Notes: a model not told the origin generated them from the letters alone. Counted from the first letter of the stretch, positions 34,104-42,114 are shown. The stretch is 64,000 nucleotides of DNA from Gleimia hominis (GCF_002871945.2 NZ_CP126963.1:806001-870000), one strand, 5' to 3'. A program made the numbers and translations.

Positions 34104-34121
34104 AACAAGATAAGTCTTGTT
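34104..34121 (-). terminator. Hairpin terminator after the YgjP-like gene
   Basis: On the minus strand AACAAGA, loop CTTA and TCTTGTT are followed by TTGAGG, giving a 7-bp stem and a short U-rich tail. It lies about 65 bases beyond the stop codon at 34188. The rest of this A-rich gap shows nothing else. Confidence 0.55.
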
Positions 34122-34187
34122 AACGAACAAAGGGTCCAGTAGAACCTCTACAGCATGCTAAGGTGCGCACCTGCCGCATTACGACTC

Positions 34188-34922
34188 TCACCAAGCAGTT
34201 TCCCGATCTAGAGTATTCAGCTCACTTCTTCTGCATTGCCAATCAGGTAAAAACCGGTCCACCATGGCGTAAAAGTTAGTGCCATGGTTGGGCACGTGAA
34301 GATGCGCAAGTTCGTGCACCAGCACGTACTCCAATGATCGTCGTGGATAATGCACCAACCTCGTGTTAATAGTTATCCTCTCACCATCCACCCGCGCACT
34401 CCCCCACCGAGTTTTCATGTTCCGCAACGAGTACCGCCTTGGGCCTCCACCCATTTTAGGTTCCCACTCATGCCGCAGTTGTGACAGTACCTCAAGCAAA
34501 ATATTGCTAAACGCATCCGCACACGCACGTTCCCAATCAGACCCACGGTCGTGCGGTGAGTACACGGTAAGAACCCCGCTAGACAGCGAGTAACCCGGAG
34601 CTAACGCTCGACCTTGCCCTACGTGCCCGAGGTGTATGTTCGCAGATTGTGCGTGCACCAACCGCACATCCTCACCCCAAATTTTAATTACCTTGCCTGG
34701 CACAATAGCGGGACGGTCTTGCACCCCAGAATTGATCCGGTCTCGAATCCACTTTTCTTTTCCTAGCACGAAACTCCGGACCGTATTCAAAGAAGTCCGG
34801 GTCGGCGCTGTAACTAGCAGATACCCACTCTTAACCCGCAGATACATATGTTTTTGACGCCTGCGTACAACCAGAACGCGCCGGCCCGCGACAGTCATCT
34901 CAGTATTCACACAACACTCCAC
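34188..34922 (-). CDS. YgjP/DUF45-like M48 metallopeptidase
   Basis: A zinc metallopeptidase-like protein of about 240 residues from the YgjP family (DUF45, M48-like). The active site is VLVHELAHLHVPNHGTNFY: HELAH with a downstream His and the conserved NHG..F. The preceding block RWGSARVDGERITINTRLVHYP is also family-typical. The first codon may be the GTG at 34922 or the ATG at 34898 (MTVAGRRVLV); neither has a clear SD. It is predicted cytoplasmic. The family is often linked with type I restriction or DNA-repair contexts, but here it lies beside a Tag-like glycosylase, across a divergent spacer. Confidence 0.82.
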   Translation of the reverse strand: MECCVNTEMTVAGRRVLVVRRRQKHMYLRVKSGYLLVTAPTRTSLNTVRSFVLGKEKWIRDRINSGVQDRPAIVPGKVIKIWGEDVRLVHAQSANIHLGHVGQGRALAPGYSLSSGVLTVYSPHDRGSDWERACADAFSNILLEVLSQLRHEWEPKMGGGPRRYSLRNMKTRWGSARVDGERITINTRLVHYPRRSLEYVLVHELAHLHVPNHGTNFYAMVDRFLPDWQCRRSELNTLDRETAW

Positions 34923-34965
34923 TCCAAGGCACTACTCTAAGGCACGCAATGCGTCTACTAAACGC

Positions 34966-34986
34966 AGTGGATAAACCTTATCCACA
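34966..34986. promoter_or_regulatory. Inverted pair of DnaA-box-like 9-mers
   Basis: TTATCCACA, the consensus DnaA box, is at 34978-34986, and its mirror partner AGTGGATAA (TTATCCACT on the other strand) at 34966-34974, three bases apart, forming an 8-base-arm palindrome. It is in the divergent spacer of the peptidase and Tag-like genes; it could also simply be a hairpin. Confidence 0.4.
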
Positions 34987-35099
34987 CCCCGGACATTCCC
35001 CATTGTTTACACGCGGCATTTTCAAACGTGCCACTGCCGGGAAGAATAAAACTACCACCTGCCCAGGTGCACATGCCCCCAAAATAGAAAGGTGTCCCA

Positions 35100-35672
35100 A
35101 TGCCACAAGCACTACTTACTGAACAGTTCCCCTCGCTGCCCTCATGGGCGGCGCACAATGCACAGACACGGGATTACTACTTTAAAGAGTGGGGCCGAGC
35201 GCAATTCGTTGAAAGAGTCCTGTTTGAAACCTTGTCCTTACTCATTTTCCAATGTGGAATGCGCTGGTCAACGATCCTCGCTAAACGCCCGCACCTGCGG
35301 GAAGTGTTCGTGGGGTTCAACCCAGAGTGGGTGGCTCAACTTGGGCCGGTGGACGTGAACCGAATCTTAGAAGACCCCAAGGTAATCCGAAACCGCAGGA
35401 AAATTGAGGCCATCATTGCGAATGCTCGCGCCACCGTTCAACTAAACGCAGACGGATACCAACTAGCAGACCTAGTGTGGGAGCGTTTAGACCACCCGCA
35501 GTGGGACAACGAGAAAACACTACGCCGTCTACTGCAGCGAATGCGCGCCGCAGGATACAAACACGTGGGTCCGAAACTGCTGAATTCCGATTTACAAGCC
35601 GTTGGAGTAAACACAGCTCAAACACCAGGGCCACTGCAGGCGGAACTAATGTTCCACACCCGCGCTGTCTAA
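35100..35672 (+). CDS. tag: DNA-3-methyladenine glycosylase I-like protein
   Basis: A 190-residue protein with the helix-hairpin-helix-like Tag fold that removes 3-methyladenine from DNA. Family blocks are recognisable: YYFKEWGRAQFVERVLFETLSLLIFQCGMRWSTILAKR, then GFNPEWVAQL and ILEDPKVIRNRRKIEAIIANA. However, the N-terminal RCPW motif is absent (the sequence there is LPSWAAHN), and the C-terminal cysteine of the zinc snap is not seen, so the structural zinc of classical Tag is probably missing. It may be a divergent subfamily. It starts with ATG at 35100 after AAAGGTG. The last 27 bases overlap the convergent udk gene. Confidence 0.78.
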   Translation: MPQALLTEQFPSLPSWAAHNAQTRDYYFKEWGRAQFVERVLFETLSLLIFQCGMRWSTILAKRPHLREVFVGFNPEWVAQLGPVDVNRILEDPKVIRNRRKIEAIIANARATVQLNADGYQLADLVWERLDHPQWDNEKTLRRLLQRMRAAGYKHVGPKLLNSDLQAVGVNTAQTPGPLQAELMFHTRAV

Positions 35673-36281
35673 ATGATGACGAATCCGATTAGTCACCATG
35701 TTAAGAGCCACCAAGTTCCGGCCGCCCTCAGGAATAATCAAGTCCGCATACCGTTTAGAAGGCTCAACGTACAACTCATGCATCGGCTTAACGGTACCTA
35801 AATACTGCGACTCTATGGAATCGAGCGTACGTTTACGCTCCACCACATCACGTTTAACTCGACGCAGAATCCGCACGTCCGCATCCGTATCAACAAATAG
35901 CTTAATGTCGAACAAATCCCGCAAATCCGAGTACGCGAAAATCAAAATCCCCTCGACAATCAATACCGGACTCGGCTCAATCCGCACCGTTTCATCACTA
36001 CGGTTATGAATCTTGAAATCATACACCGGACAATCAACCGCAACCCCGGACATAAGCTGATGCAACTGCTCAATCATCAGATCCGTATCAAACGCATCCG
36101 GCGAATCATAATTTAATGCCGAACGCTCCTCATACGTAAGCCCAACATGAGCCTTATAGAAATTGTCGTGGTAAATAACCGAAACTTGCTGTTCAAAACT
36201 ACGGATCAACTCACGCGTAAGCGTCGTTTTCCCGCTCCCCGTTCCCCCAGCAATCCCAATCACCAGCGGTTTCATATCCAC
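35646..36281 (-). CDS. udk: Uridine kinase
   Basis: A 211-residue uridine/cytidine kinase for pyrimidine salvage. The P-loop GGTGSGKTTLTREL is at residues 12-25, followed by VIYHDNFYKAH, YDSPDAFDTDLM (catalytic Asp), VDCPVYDFKIHNR, VLIVEGILIF and the LID-like VDTDADVRILRRVKRDVVER. The ATG at 36281 is one of two close candidates (MDMKP). The 3' end overlaps the convergent tag-like gene by 27 bases, a tail-to-tail overlap. With deoD at 31.5 kb it suggests nucleoside salvage, though the genes are not in one operon. Confidence 0.92.
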   Translation of the reverse strand: MDMKPLVIGIAGGTGSGKTTLTRELIRSFEQQVSVIYHDNFYKAHVGLTYEERSALNYDSPDAFDTDLMIEQLHQLMSGVAVDCPVYDFKIHNRSDETVRIEPSPVLIVEGILIFAYSDLRDLFDIKLFVDTDADVRILRRVKRDVVERKRTLDSIESQYLGTVKPMHELYVEPSKRYADLIIPEGGRNLVALNMVTNRIRHHLDSAGVEH

Positions 36282-36636
36282 TCCCCCAATAACTCAACTC
36301 CCATAATTCTACTCAAACAACCACCCAGCCCAGCAATAACCCCGCTGCAAATTCAAAAACTCAGGCGCGTCAGCTGAAAGCGAACTCAAACAATAAGCAA
36401 TGTAACTCACAACACAAACAGTTAAATGCGATGACAACGAGGCTTACCTATATTCATGCGAGCACCTCACACCTACCTGCAGAACAGGTCTTGACCAGTA
36501 CGTATTCACGCATCTGATGGTATTTGCTTTCTCTATAGCTATGACCAATAATGGGGTTGCTTGAGGATTTCAAAAGGGCAAGCGACTTACAGATATTAGT
36601 TTCTAAAAAGGTAAGAGTTTCCAAAAGGAGATCGTA
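36282..36636 (+). other. 355-base divergent region between udk and ahpC
   Basis: No gene is visible. The right half must hold the ahpC promoter and any OxyR site; AT-rich blocks such as CTATAGCTATGACC (near 36532) and TTACAGATATTAG (36587) are candidates, but no standard operator could be confirmed. A strong SD, AAAAGGAGATCGTA, ends at the ahpC ATG. Confidence 0.4.
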
Positions 36637-37200
36637 ATGAACCTGATGAACACGAAGATCAAACCATTCACCGCGCAAGCGTTCAAGAATGGGGAATTCG
36701 TGGAAGTAAGCGAAGAAGACGTGCTTGGAAAATGGGCAATCTTCTTCTTCTACCCAGCAGACTTCACATTCGTCTGCCCAACGGAACTATCTGACCTCGC
36801 TGATTACTACGACGAACTACAAAAACTCGGTGTGGAGGTCTACTCCGTTTCTACCGACACGCACTTCACCCACAAGGCGTGGCATGAATCTTCAGACTCT
36901 ATCGGTAAAATCAAGTGGCCGATGATTGGTGACCCACGCGGCATAGTCACCAACAACTTCGAGAACATGCGGGAAGAAGAAGGCCTCGCAGACCGCGCCA
37001 CCTTCCTCATCGACCCAGAAGGCACAATCCAATTCTTCGAAGTTACCTCAGAAGGGATTGGGCGTAACGCAGCAGAACTAGTTCGGAAGGTAAAGGCAGC
37101 GCAGTACATTGCGGCTCACCCGGGTGAGGTCTGCCCTGCGAAATGGGAAGAGGGCGAAGAGACACTCGAGCCGTCACTCGATCTCGTAGGTAAGATCTAA
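36637..37200 (+). CDS. ahpC: Alkyl hydroperoxide reductase peroxidase subunit AhpC
   Basis: A 187-residue typical 2-Cys peroxiredoxin that reduces hydrogen peroxide, organic peroxides and peroxynitrite. The peroxidatic cysteine is Cys47 in FTFVCPTE and the resolving cysteine is Cys166 in GEVCPAKW, both at the positions of the enterobacterial enzyme. A strong SD AGGAG precedes the ATG. It is followed by ahpF after 74 bases holding a stable hairpin, and by oxyR, so it belongs to a peroxide regulon. The length and spacing match bacterial AhpC of the enterobacterial type rather than mycobacterial AhpC. Confidence 0.96.
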   Translation: MNLMNTKIKPFTAQAFKNGEFVEVSEEDVLGKWAIFFFYPADFTFVCPTELSDLADYYDELQKLGVEVYSVSTDTHFTHKAWHESSDSIGKIKWPMIGDPRGIVTNNFENMREEEGLADRATFLIDPEGTIQFFEVTSEGIGRNAAELVRKVKAAQYIAAHPGEVCPAKWEEGEETLEPSLDLVGKI

Positions 37201-37226
37201 GACCTTCCACCCCATTGGAAAACACG

Positions 37227-37255
37227 TGTTGGCGGCCCCGAAAGGGCCGCCAACA
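37227..37255 (+). terminator. Stable hairpin between ahpC and ahpF
   Basis: TGTTGGCGGCCC (37227-37238) pairs perfectly with GGGCCGCCAACA (37244-37255) around CGAAA. It is not followed by a U-run, so it more likely stabilises the ahpC message or partly stops transcription, giving more AhpC than AhpF. Confidence 0.65.
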
Positions 37256-37274
37256 CTAACGAAAAGGACTTTTA

Positions 37275-38837
37275 ATGAGTGTTCTAAATCCCCAACTATC
37301 CGCCCAACTGGCGCAAGTACTACAAAACCTGCGCAAACCGATCACGCTCGTTGCCTCTTTGGATGAAGGCGATAAGTCAACGCAGATGCGGGAGTTGCTC
37401 CAAGAGATTGCTGATAAGAGCGAGCTCGTCTCTATCGCTGAAGAGCCAATGCGTCGCACCCCATCTTTTGTTATTCGCCGTAACGATTCTGACGTAGCCG
37501 TAACATTCGCAGGTATCCCCCTGGGACACGAGTTCACATCGCTTGTGCTAGCACTGCTGCACGTCGGTGGGCACCCAATGAAACTAACGGACCAGCAGGT
37601 GGAGGCCATCCAGGCGGTTAAAACCCCTCGCGAGTTCACAACGTACATGTCCCTCACCTGCCAGAACTGTCCAGATGTAGTTCAGGCGTTGAACATGATC
37701 TCTGTGCTTAACCCGTTGATTTCACACACCACCGTCGAAGGTGGAGCGTTTAAAGACGAAGTTGAACAACGCAACATAATGTCTGTTCCAGCGGTGTTCG
37801 AAGGTGACGAAATGGTCCACTCAGGCCGCGCGACCGTGGATGACTTCATCGCCCTGATCGACACTGATGCGCAGTCCCGGGCAACTGAAGAGATGAACAA
37901 TGCGCAACCATACGACGTTCTCGTCGTCGGCGGTGGTCCGGCAGGTGCGTCCGCCGCAATTTACAGTGCCCGCAAGGGCCTACGCACAGCGGTTCTTGCC
38001 GAACGCGAAGGCGGACAGGTGCTCGACACGATGAGCATTGAGAACCTCGTGCCCACAATCGCAACCACTGGACCTCAGCTTGCGGAAGACCTGAAGGGAC
38101 ATGTACGGCACTACGATGTCGACGTTTACGCCCCGCATGAGGCAATTGGGTTAACGCCAGCTGAAGAAAACGGTTTTCATAAGGTAACTACCGCAGCTGG
38201 GGGTGCACTGGAAGCGAAGAATCTAGTTGTGGCAACCGGTGCGTCGTGGAGACTTCTTGGGGTTCCCGGAGAGTCTGAGTACCGCAACAAGGGAGTTTCG
38301 TTCTGCCCGCACTGCGACGGACCGTTGTTTGAGGGGAAGAACCTGGCTGTGATTGGTGGTGGTAACTCTGGGGTTGAAGCTGCGATTGACCTTGCGGGCG
38401 TGGCGAAGCACGTTACGGTAGTTGAGTTCGCAGACCATCTGATGGCCGACGAGGTTTTGCAAAAGAGCGCGCGCGAACGGTCGAATATTGATTTTGTGAC
38501 GGGCGCTCAAACAACCTCCATTGACGGTGATGGTTCGAAGGTAACCGGACTTACGTATTTAGACCGGGCAACGCAGGAAGAACACCGTTTGGACGTAGAT
38601 GGTGTGTTCATTCAAATCGGCCTGGTGCCTTCCACGCAGTGGCTTGAAGGAGTTCTGGAGTTGAATGGTCGCGGAGAAATCAAGGTGGACCGCACGGGAG
38701 CGACGTCTGTGCCAGGCATTTACGCCGCTGGGGATTGCACGGATACGCCGTATAAGCAGATCCTAACTGCGCTCGGTGCTGGAGCAACAGCCGCGCTGGG
38801 AGCGTTTGATTACTCTATCCGCCACACTGCTAACTAG
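37275..38837 (+). CDS. ahpF: Alkyl hydroperoxide reductase flavoprotein subunit AhpF
   Basis: A 520-residue flavoprotein that passes electrons from NAD(P)H to AhpC. The N-terminal tandem thioredoxin-fold domain has its CxxC at Cys129-Cys132 (TCQNCP); the FAD-binding motif VVGGGPAGASAAIYSARKG follows near residue 215; the thioredoxin-reductase-like active site is SFCPHCDG at Cys344-Cys347; the NADH motif is VIGGGNSGVEAAIDLAG. All redox centres of the E. coli enzyme are in place with near-identical numbering. It starts with ATG at 37275 after AAAAGGA. It is co-transcribed with ahpC, modulated by the intervening hairpin. Confidence 0.95.
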   Translation: MSVLNPQLSAQLAQVLQNLRKPITLVASLDEGDKSTQMRELLQEIADKSELVSIAEEPMRRTPSFVIRRNDSDVAVTFAGIPLGHEFTSLVLALLHVGGHPMKLTDQQVEAIQAVKTPREFTTYMSLTCQNCPDVVQALNMISVLNPLISHTTVEGGAFKDEVEQRNIMSVPAVFEGDEMVHSGRATVDDFIALIDTDAQSRATEEMNNAQPYDVLVVGGGPAGASAAIYSARKGLRTAVLAEREGGQVLDTMSIENLVPTIATTGPQLAEDLKGHVRHYDVDVYAPHEAIGLTPAEENGFHKVTTAAGGALEAKNLVVATGASWRLLGVPGESEYRNKGVSFCPHCDGPLFEGKNLAVIGGGNSGVEAAIDLAGVAKHVTVVEFADHLMADEVLQKSARERSNIDFVTGAQTTSIDGDGSKVTGLTYLDRATQEEHRLDVDGVFIQIGLVPSTQWLEGVLELNGRGEIKVDRTGATSVPGIYAAGDCTDTPYKQILTALGAGATAALGAFDYSIRHTAN

Positions 38838-38847
38838 ATACGCTTGC

Positions 38848-38940
38848 CGCGCTGGCCAAGTACCCGTTCGTGGTTTTGTGCGCTGAGCTAGCCAAGTACC
38901 CATGAGTAGTTTTTGCGCTGAGCGAGCAAGGTACCTCAGG
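38848..38940. repeat. ~35-bp degenerate tandem repeat after ahpF
   Basis: Three copies beginning GCGCTG (38848, 38879, 38914) share GAGCTAGCCAAGTACCC-like text and a T-rich end. The first copy starts 11 bases after the ahpF stop. The unit is about 31-35 bases and degenerate. Confidence 0.65.
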
Positions 38941-39022
38941 ACTAAGCATGAGGCACGATTGCGGTTCCGCACGGATCTATCGCGGCGGGTTTTAGTTCGA
39001 TTGTTGTTTTAGGGATTGTGAA

Positions 39023-39919
39023 ATGAATCTGCGAGATTTGGAGTACCTGGTTGCTTTGGCGGATGAGGGCACGTTCACCCGCGCAGCTGCTGCCGCTGGA
39101 GCGTCGCAACCTACGCTGTCAACTCAGGTCCGTAAGCTTGAGTCTGATTTGGGTGCGGCTTTGGTGGAGCGCTGTGGCTCGCAGATTCTTTTCACGCCCG
39201 TTGGGCGGGAGGTCGTGGCGTATGCACGCCACGTTTTGTCGGACTTGACTCACATTAGAGACGCGGCGGATCGGGGGGCAGATCCGTGGGCGGCACGTAT
39301 TTCCATTGGCATTTTCCCCACTCTTGCTCCTTATTTACTTCCGCATCTGCTGCCTCGGCTGAATAAGAGCATACCGAATGCGCAACTTCAGTTCGTGGAG
39401 GAGAAAACGGTTACGCTACTTAACCAGCTTGCTGTGGGCGGTCTTGATGCGGTGATTGTGGCGGATCCGGTTGAAGACCCCCGCTATTCTTCCTCGTTTC
39501 TATTTGAAGAAAACTTGGTTCTAGCGGTGCCGGATTCACATCGTTTAGCTTGCCTGAAAGAACCTGTTTCCCTTGAGGAACTGCGTGGGGAAACTATTTT
39601 GTTGCTTGAGGAAGGCAATTGTTTGCGGAACCATTCGTGGGCGCCGTGTCAACACGTGGGCGCTAGGCAGGCCCAATTTGCTGCGACGTCACTGGAAACA
39701 CTTCGTTACATGGTTGCATCGGGAGCGGGAATTACTTTACTTCCTGAGTTGTCGGTAAAACCTCCGTTTATTCAGCCTGACTCGTTGCATCTGATCCGCT
39801 TCGAAGATCCCCAACCCACTCGGAAGTTAAGGTTAGTTTGGCGTTCATCCTCCCCTCTTGAACCCGTGATCCGACAGATCGCTGAGGAAATAAAACAGGT
39901 GAGTGTTAACACAGTCTAA
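39023..39919 (+). CDS. oxyR: Hydrogen-peroxide-sensing LysR regulator OxyR
   Basis: A 298-residue LysR-type activator. The N-terminal winged helix-turn-helix is MNLRDLEYLVALADEGTFTR with ASQPTLSTQVRKLE as the recognition region. The regulatory domain keeps the redox pair Cys200 (EEGNCLRNH) and Cys209 (APCQH), matching Cys199 and Cys208 of E. coli OxyR, so peroxide sensing by disulfide formation is expected. It lies directly after ahpC-ahpF on the same strand (185-base gap containing tandem repeats), and it is the likely regulator of that operon. It might also govern the catalase gene at 55.9 kb. Confidence 0.93.
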   Translation: MNLRDLEYLVALADEGTFTRAAAAAGASQPTLSTQVRKLESDLGAALVERCGSQILFTPVGREVVAYARHVLSDLTHIRDAADRGADPWAARISIGIFPTLAPYLLPHLLPRLNKSIPNAQLQFVEEKTVTLLNQLAVGGLDAVIVADPVEDPRYSSSFLFEENLVLAVPDSHRLACLKEPVSLEELRGETILLLEEGNCLRNHSWAPCQHVGARQAQFAATSLETLRYMVASGAGITLLPELSVKPPFIQPDSLHLIRFEDPQPTRKLRLVWRSSSPLEPVIRQIAEEIKQVSVNTV

Positions 39920-39922
39920 GAT

Positions 39923-39952
39923 TTGGTTACGCGGTTTGTGATCCGATATAGT
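39923..39952 (+). promoter_or_regulatory. Promoter of tRNA-Ala
   Basis: TTGGTT (39923-39928) and TATAGT (39947-39952) are 18 bases apart, and the mature tRNA starts 14 bases after the -10 box. Confidence 0.55.
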
Positions 39953-39966
39953 TTATTGCTGTACGC

Positions 39967-40039
39967 GGGGCTATGGCGCAGTTGGTAGCGCGCTTCCATG
40001 GCATGGAAGAGGTCAGGGGTTCAAATCCCCTTAGCTCCA
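39967..40039 (+). tRNA. tRNA-Ala (anticodon GGC)
   Basis: A complete cloverleaf of 73 bases: acceptor GGGGCTA pairs with TAGCTCC, including the G3-U70 wobble that identifies alanine tRNAs. The anticodon stem is CTTCC/GGAAG with loop ATGGCAT, anticodon GGC. The T arm is GGGG-TTCAAAT-CCCC. CCA is not encoded in full. DNA with foreign features begins right after it, and tRNA genes are common integration sites; I could not find a downstream copy of its 3' end, however. Confidence 0.96.
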
Positions 40040-40646
40040 CCGCCTGCACGCCACTCTGGGTACAAAAGTGTGAGTGCGAAATGAACCCCTCCGGTTCCGA
40101 GTTTTACCTAGTAGAACAAGGAATTCGAGAGGGTTGTTGTGTTTCCGAAGAAGCTTGGAACAGGCACGGGAGAGGATTCTCGATCGGCTTTTGGGCGCTT
40201 CGCTGGGGTCGGGAATAGTACTTAAGGGGGTAGTGCCAAAAAGTGTGGCTTGCGCCGAAAAGTTTGGGTGCCGCCGAAAGGTTCGGGGTGGAAAGGCGAC
40301 ACAGCCAGTTTTATCACTTGCAGCAAGAAGGAACCCACTCGCCGCTCAAGATATAGCAAGATATGCCAATTATCGATTGTTAAAATTTATTGGTGCAATA
40401 TGAACTCATAAAATGAAACAGACGAGGGATTGTCATTCTCCGTATAACCGCGAAGCCGATGATTTTCAATACACAGTGGTGGTTTGAACGAAAACACGAG
40501 CTTCCGACAACTCGCAAATTGACTACTTTTAATTCCTCGTTAACGGCATATCCGAGTGCAAGCGTTATTTGTCAGCAGTATCTGGTGATCTGCAGCTGTA
40601 TAAAGAAATCGGTCACCGCTGCAGAATCTCTCGTGGCGAGACTTGA
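40040..40646. other. Gene-poor segment after tRNA-Ala
   Basis: About 600 bases with no convincing gene. It includes the small tandem repeat near 40232-40290 and an AT-rich stretch near 40365-40420 quite unlike the flanks. Short open frames here lack RBS and recognisable products. Confidence 0.6.
40232..40290. repeat. Three ~19-bp degenerate units
   Basis: GTGCCAAAAAGTGTGGC, GCCGAAAAGTTTGGGTGCC and GCCGAAAGGTTCGGGG follow each other. The middle unit (GCCGAAAAGTTTGGGTG, 40254-40270) recurs with one mismatch at 44173-44189. Confidence 0.55.
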
Positions 40647-40993
40647 TCAGTGCGCTTCCCAGCTGATCGTGAATAGTTCGCGCCTAGTTTCGCTCGCGTT
40701 GAGTACACTGTGGGCATTGTCTGGGTATTCGTCAGACTCCTTATGAAGGTGGTTGCGTTCGGCCCGGTAGTCATTCCCGGCGTCGTCAGCTTTGTGCCGC
40801 CACCGGCTCGCTTCTTGTTTGAGCTTGAGTTCTTCGGCAGAGCGTGTAGCTTTGCGCGCGGCTTTGGCGGCGATGGCTTCTTTGTCTGATACGAGCGAAT
40901 GTTCGAGTCGAATCTTGCTTTAAGTCCAAGACAAGCTGCGTTGATGAGTCCTTCTTGATGGAGGACGAAATATGCGTTACGTGCTTGAGCATC
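40647..40993 (-). pseudogene. Broken coding remnant, reading switches frame once
   Basis: Two minus-strand frames show protein-like sequence over adjoining stretches. The upstream one reads QARNAYFVLHQEGLINAACL (about 40985-40910). After a frame change near 40905 it continues as SLVSDKEAIAAKAARKATRS and LKLKQEASRWRHKADDAGND, down to a stop at 40649-40647. The second part looks like a charged alpha-helical coiled coil. There is no start codon in either frame after the upstream stops, so this is probably the 3' remnant of a gene with at least one frameshift. The family is not recognised. Confidence 0.4.
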
Positions 40994-41120
40994 TGAGCCT
41001 ACTTATTCGAGGTTGTCGTCTTCGATGAACACATTTGGGTGGTGTCCCAGTTCAGCGAGTTCTCCTTGTCTGGTGTCAAGGTTTCTGTGGTTGGGCTCGG
41101 GTGGTGCGGATCGCTTGTGC

Positions 41121-41521
41121 TTTGCCTACCTCGGAGGCCTCGACGGCCTCGTCTACGCCCTGATCGTCTTCGCCATCGCCGACTACACCACCGGCGTCCT
41201 CGTCGCCATCAATGAACGCCGCCTTCCAGCTCCGTCGACTTCCGGGGCATCAGCCGCAAGATCCTCATCTTCACCCTCGTCGGCCTCGCACACCTCATCG
41301 ACGTCCACATCCTCGGTACCCCAGGAATTTTGAGGGCAGCGGTCATCTTTTTCTACCTGTCCAACGAAGGTATCTCCCTCGTCGAGAACGCCACCTGCCT
41401 CGGCCTACCCGTCCCAGTCCAGATGCGCACCGCACTGGACGCGATCGCTAACCGAGCCGAAACCCGACCTTCCCTAACCGAACCCTCAACCACTGAAAAC
41501 ACAAAGGAGAACCAGTCATGA
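41121..41521 (+). pseudogene. Phage holin (Cp-1/phi29 family 4 type), frameshifted
   Basis: The stretch LGGLDGLVYALIVFAIADYTTGVLVAINERR is in one frame; after a frame change near 41225 the protein continues as VDFRGISRKILIFTLVGLAH, then TPGILRAAVIFFYLSNEGIS and LGLPVPVQMRTALDAI. Joined, these match the phage holin 4 family (toxin-secretion/phage-lysis holins) over nearly its full length. The N-terminus is also disturbed: a possible original start MNTFGW lies at 41025 in the frame of the first part, but the sequence between is not holin-like. Its stop overlaps the amidase ATG (ATGA), as in phage lysis cassettes. Non-functional. Confidence 0.8.
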
Positions 41522-42114
41522 AGAATTGGAACACCCTTGAGGCCGACATCTACCTCATCATGAACACACACTACACACACGGCCGAAACGGTAGGCGGAT
41601 CGATAAGGTCATCATCCACCACAACGCAGGCAACTTCACCATTAGGAGCTGCTACGACGTGTGGCAAACCCGTCCCGCGTCCACCCACTACCAAGTGCAG
41701 TCCGACGGCACAATCAGCCAACTCGTATGGGACTGCGATACTGCCTGGCATGCAGGTTACTTCGCCACCAACACCACCTCCATCGGCATCGAACCAACAG
41801 TAAAAGCTGACCCTGATGGGCGGTGGTGCCTCTGGTGCGGAATGAAGCTGCCGCAGCGTGTGGATGGGGTAAGTCTGGATTTGAGTAAATATGATTTCGT
41901 TATCCTATGTCTTGGTCTTGAACCAAACGGAGACATACCACGTGAATCGTTGCGCAGTATAGACTCGTCTATCGGTGAGCGAGAATACGTAATTGGTGCA
42001 AATGCAAAAGCTGCGATTGGTCCCGTTGCGCGAAACATTGACGGCCATCGTGTTCTCGCGGAGCGTATCACCAAATCATTTTTAAGATGGAAATGTGGTT
42101 TGGGCTATGAATGA
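41518..42114 (+). CDS. Chimeric ORF: truncated N-acetylmuramoyl-L-alanine amidase fused to an unrelated tail
   Basis: The first 100 or so residues are an Amidase_2 (phage endolysin) domain: DKVIIHHNAGN (zinc His), THYQVQSDGTISQLVWD, TAWHAGYFATNTTSIGIE. The family then continues to a second zinc His and Cys in a PHxxxxxxxCPG-like motif, but here the sequence changes abruptly after about residue 100 (nucleotide ~41820). The remaining tail (LSKYDFVILCLGLEPNGD, YVIGANAKAAIGPVARN, GHRVLAERITKS) resembles the C-terminal part of FAD/NAD(P)-binding oxidoreductases. With the second metal site gone the amidase should be inactive. An excellent SD (AAAGGAGAACC) precedes the ATG, so the fusion is probably translated. 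The tail assignment is tentative. Confidence 0.65.
   Translation: MKNWNTLEADIYLIMNTHYTHGRNGRRIDKVIIHHNAGNFTIRSCYDVWQTRPASTHYQVQSDGTISQLVWDCDTAWHAGYFATNTTSIGIEPTVKADPDGRWCLWCGMKLPQRVDGVSLDLSKYDFVILCLGLEPNGDIPRESLRSIDSSIGEREYVIGANAKAAIGPVARNIDGHRVLAERITKSFLRWKCGLGYE

Noticed and set aside
34923..35099. Chromosomal replication origin from the DnaA-box pair
   Set aside because: Only two boxes, no AT-rich unwinding region and no dnaA/dnaN neighbours.
40459..40746. Plus-strand open frame of 95 codons
   Set aside because: No ribosome-binding site and an unnatural composition; the opposite strand carries the more protein-like sequence.
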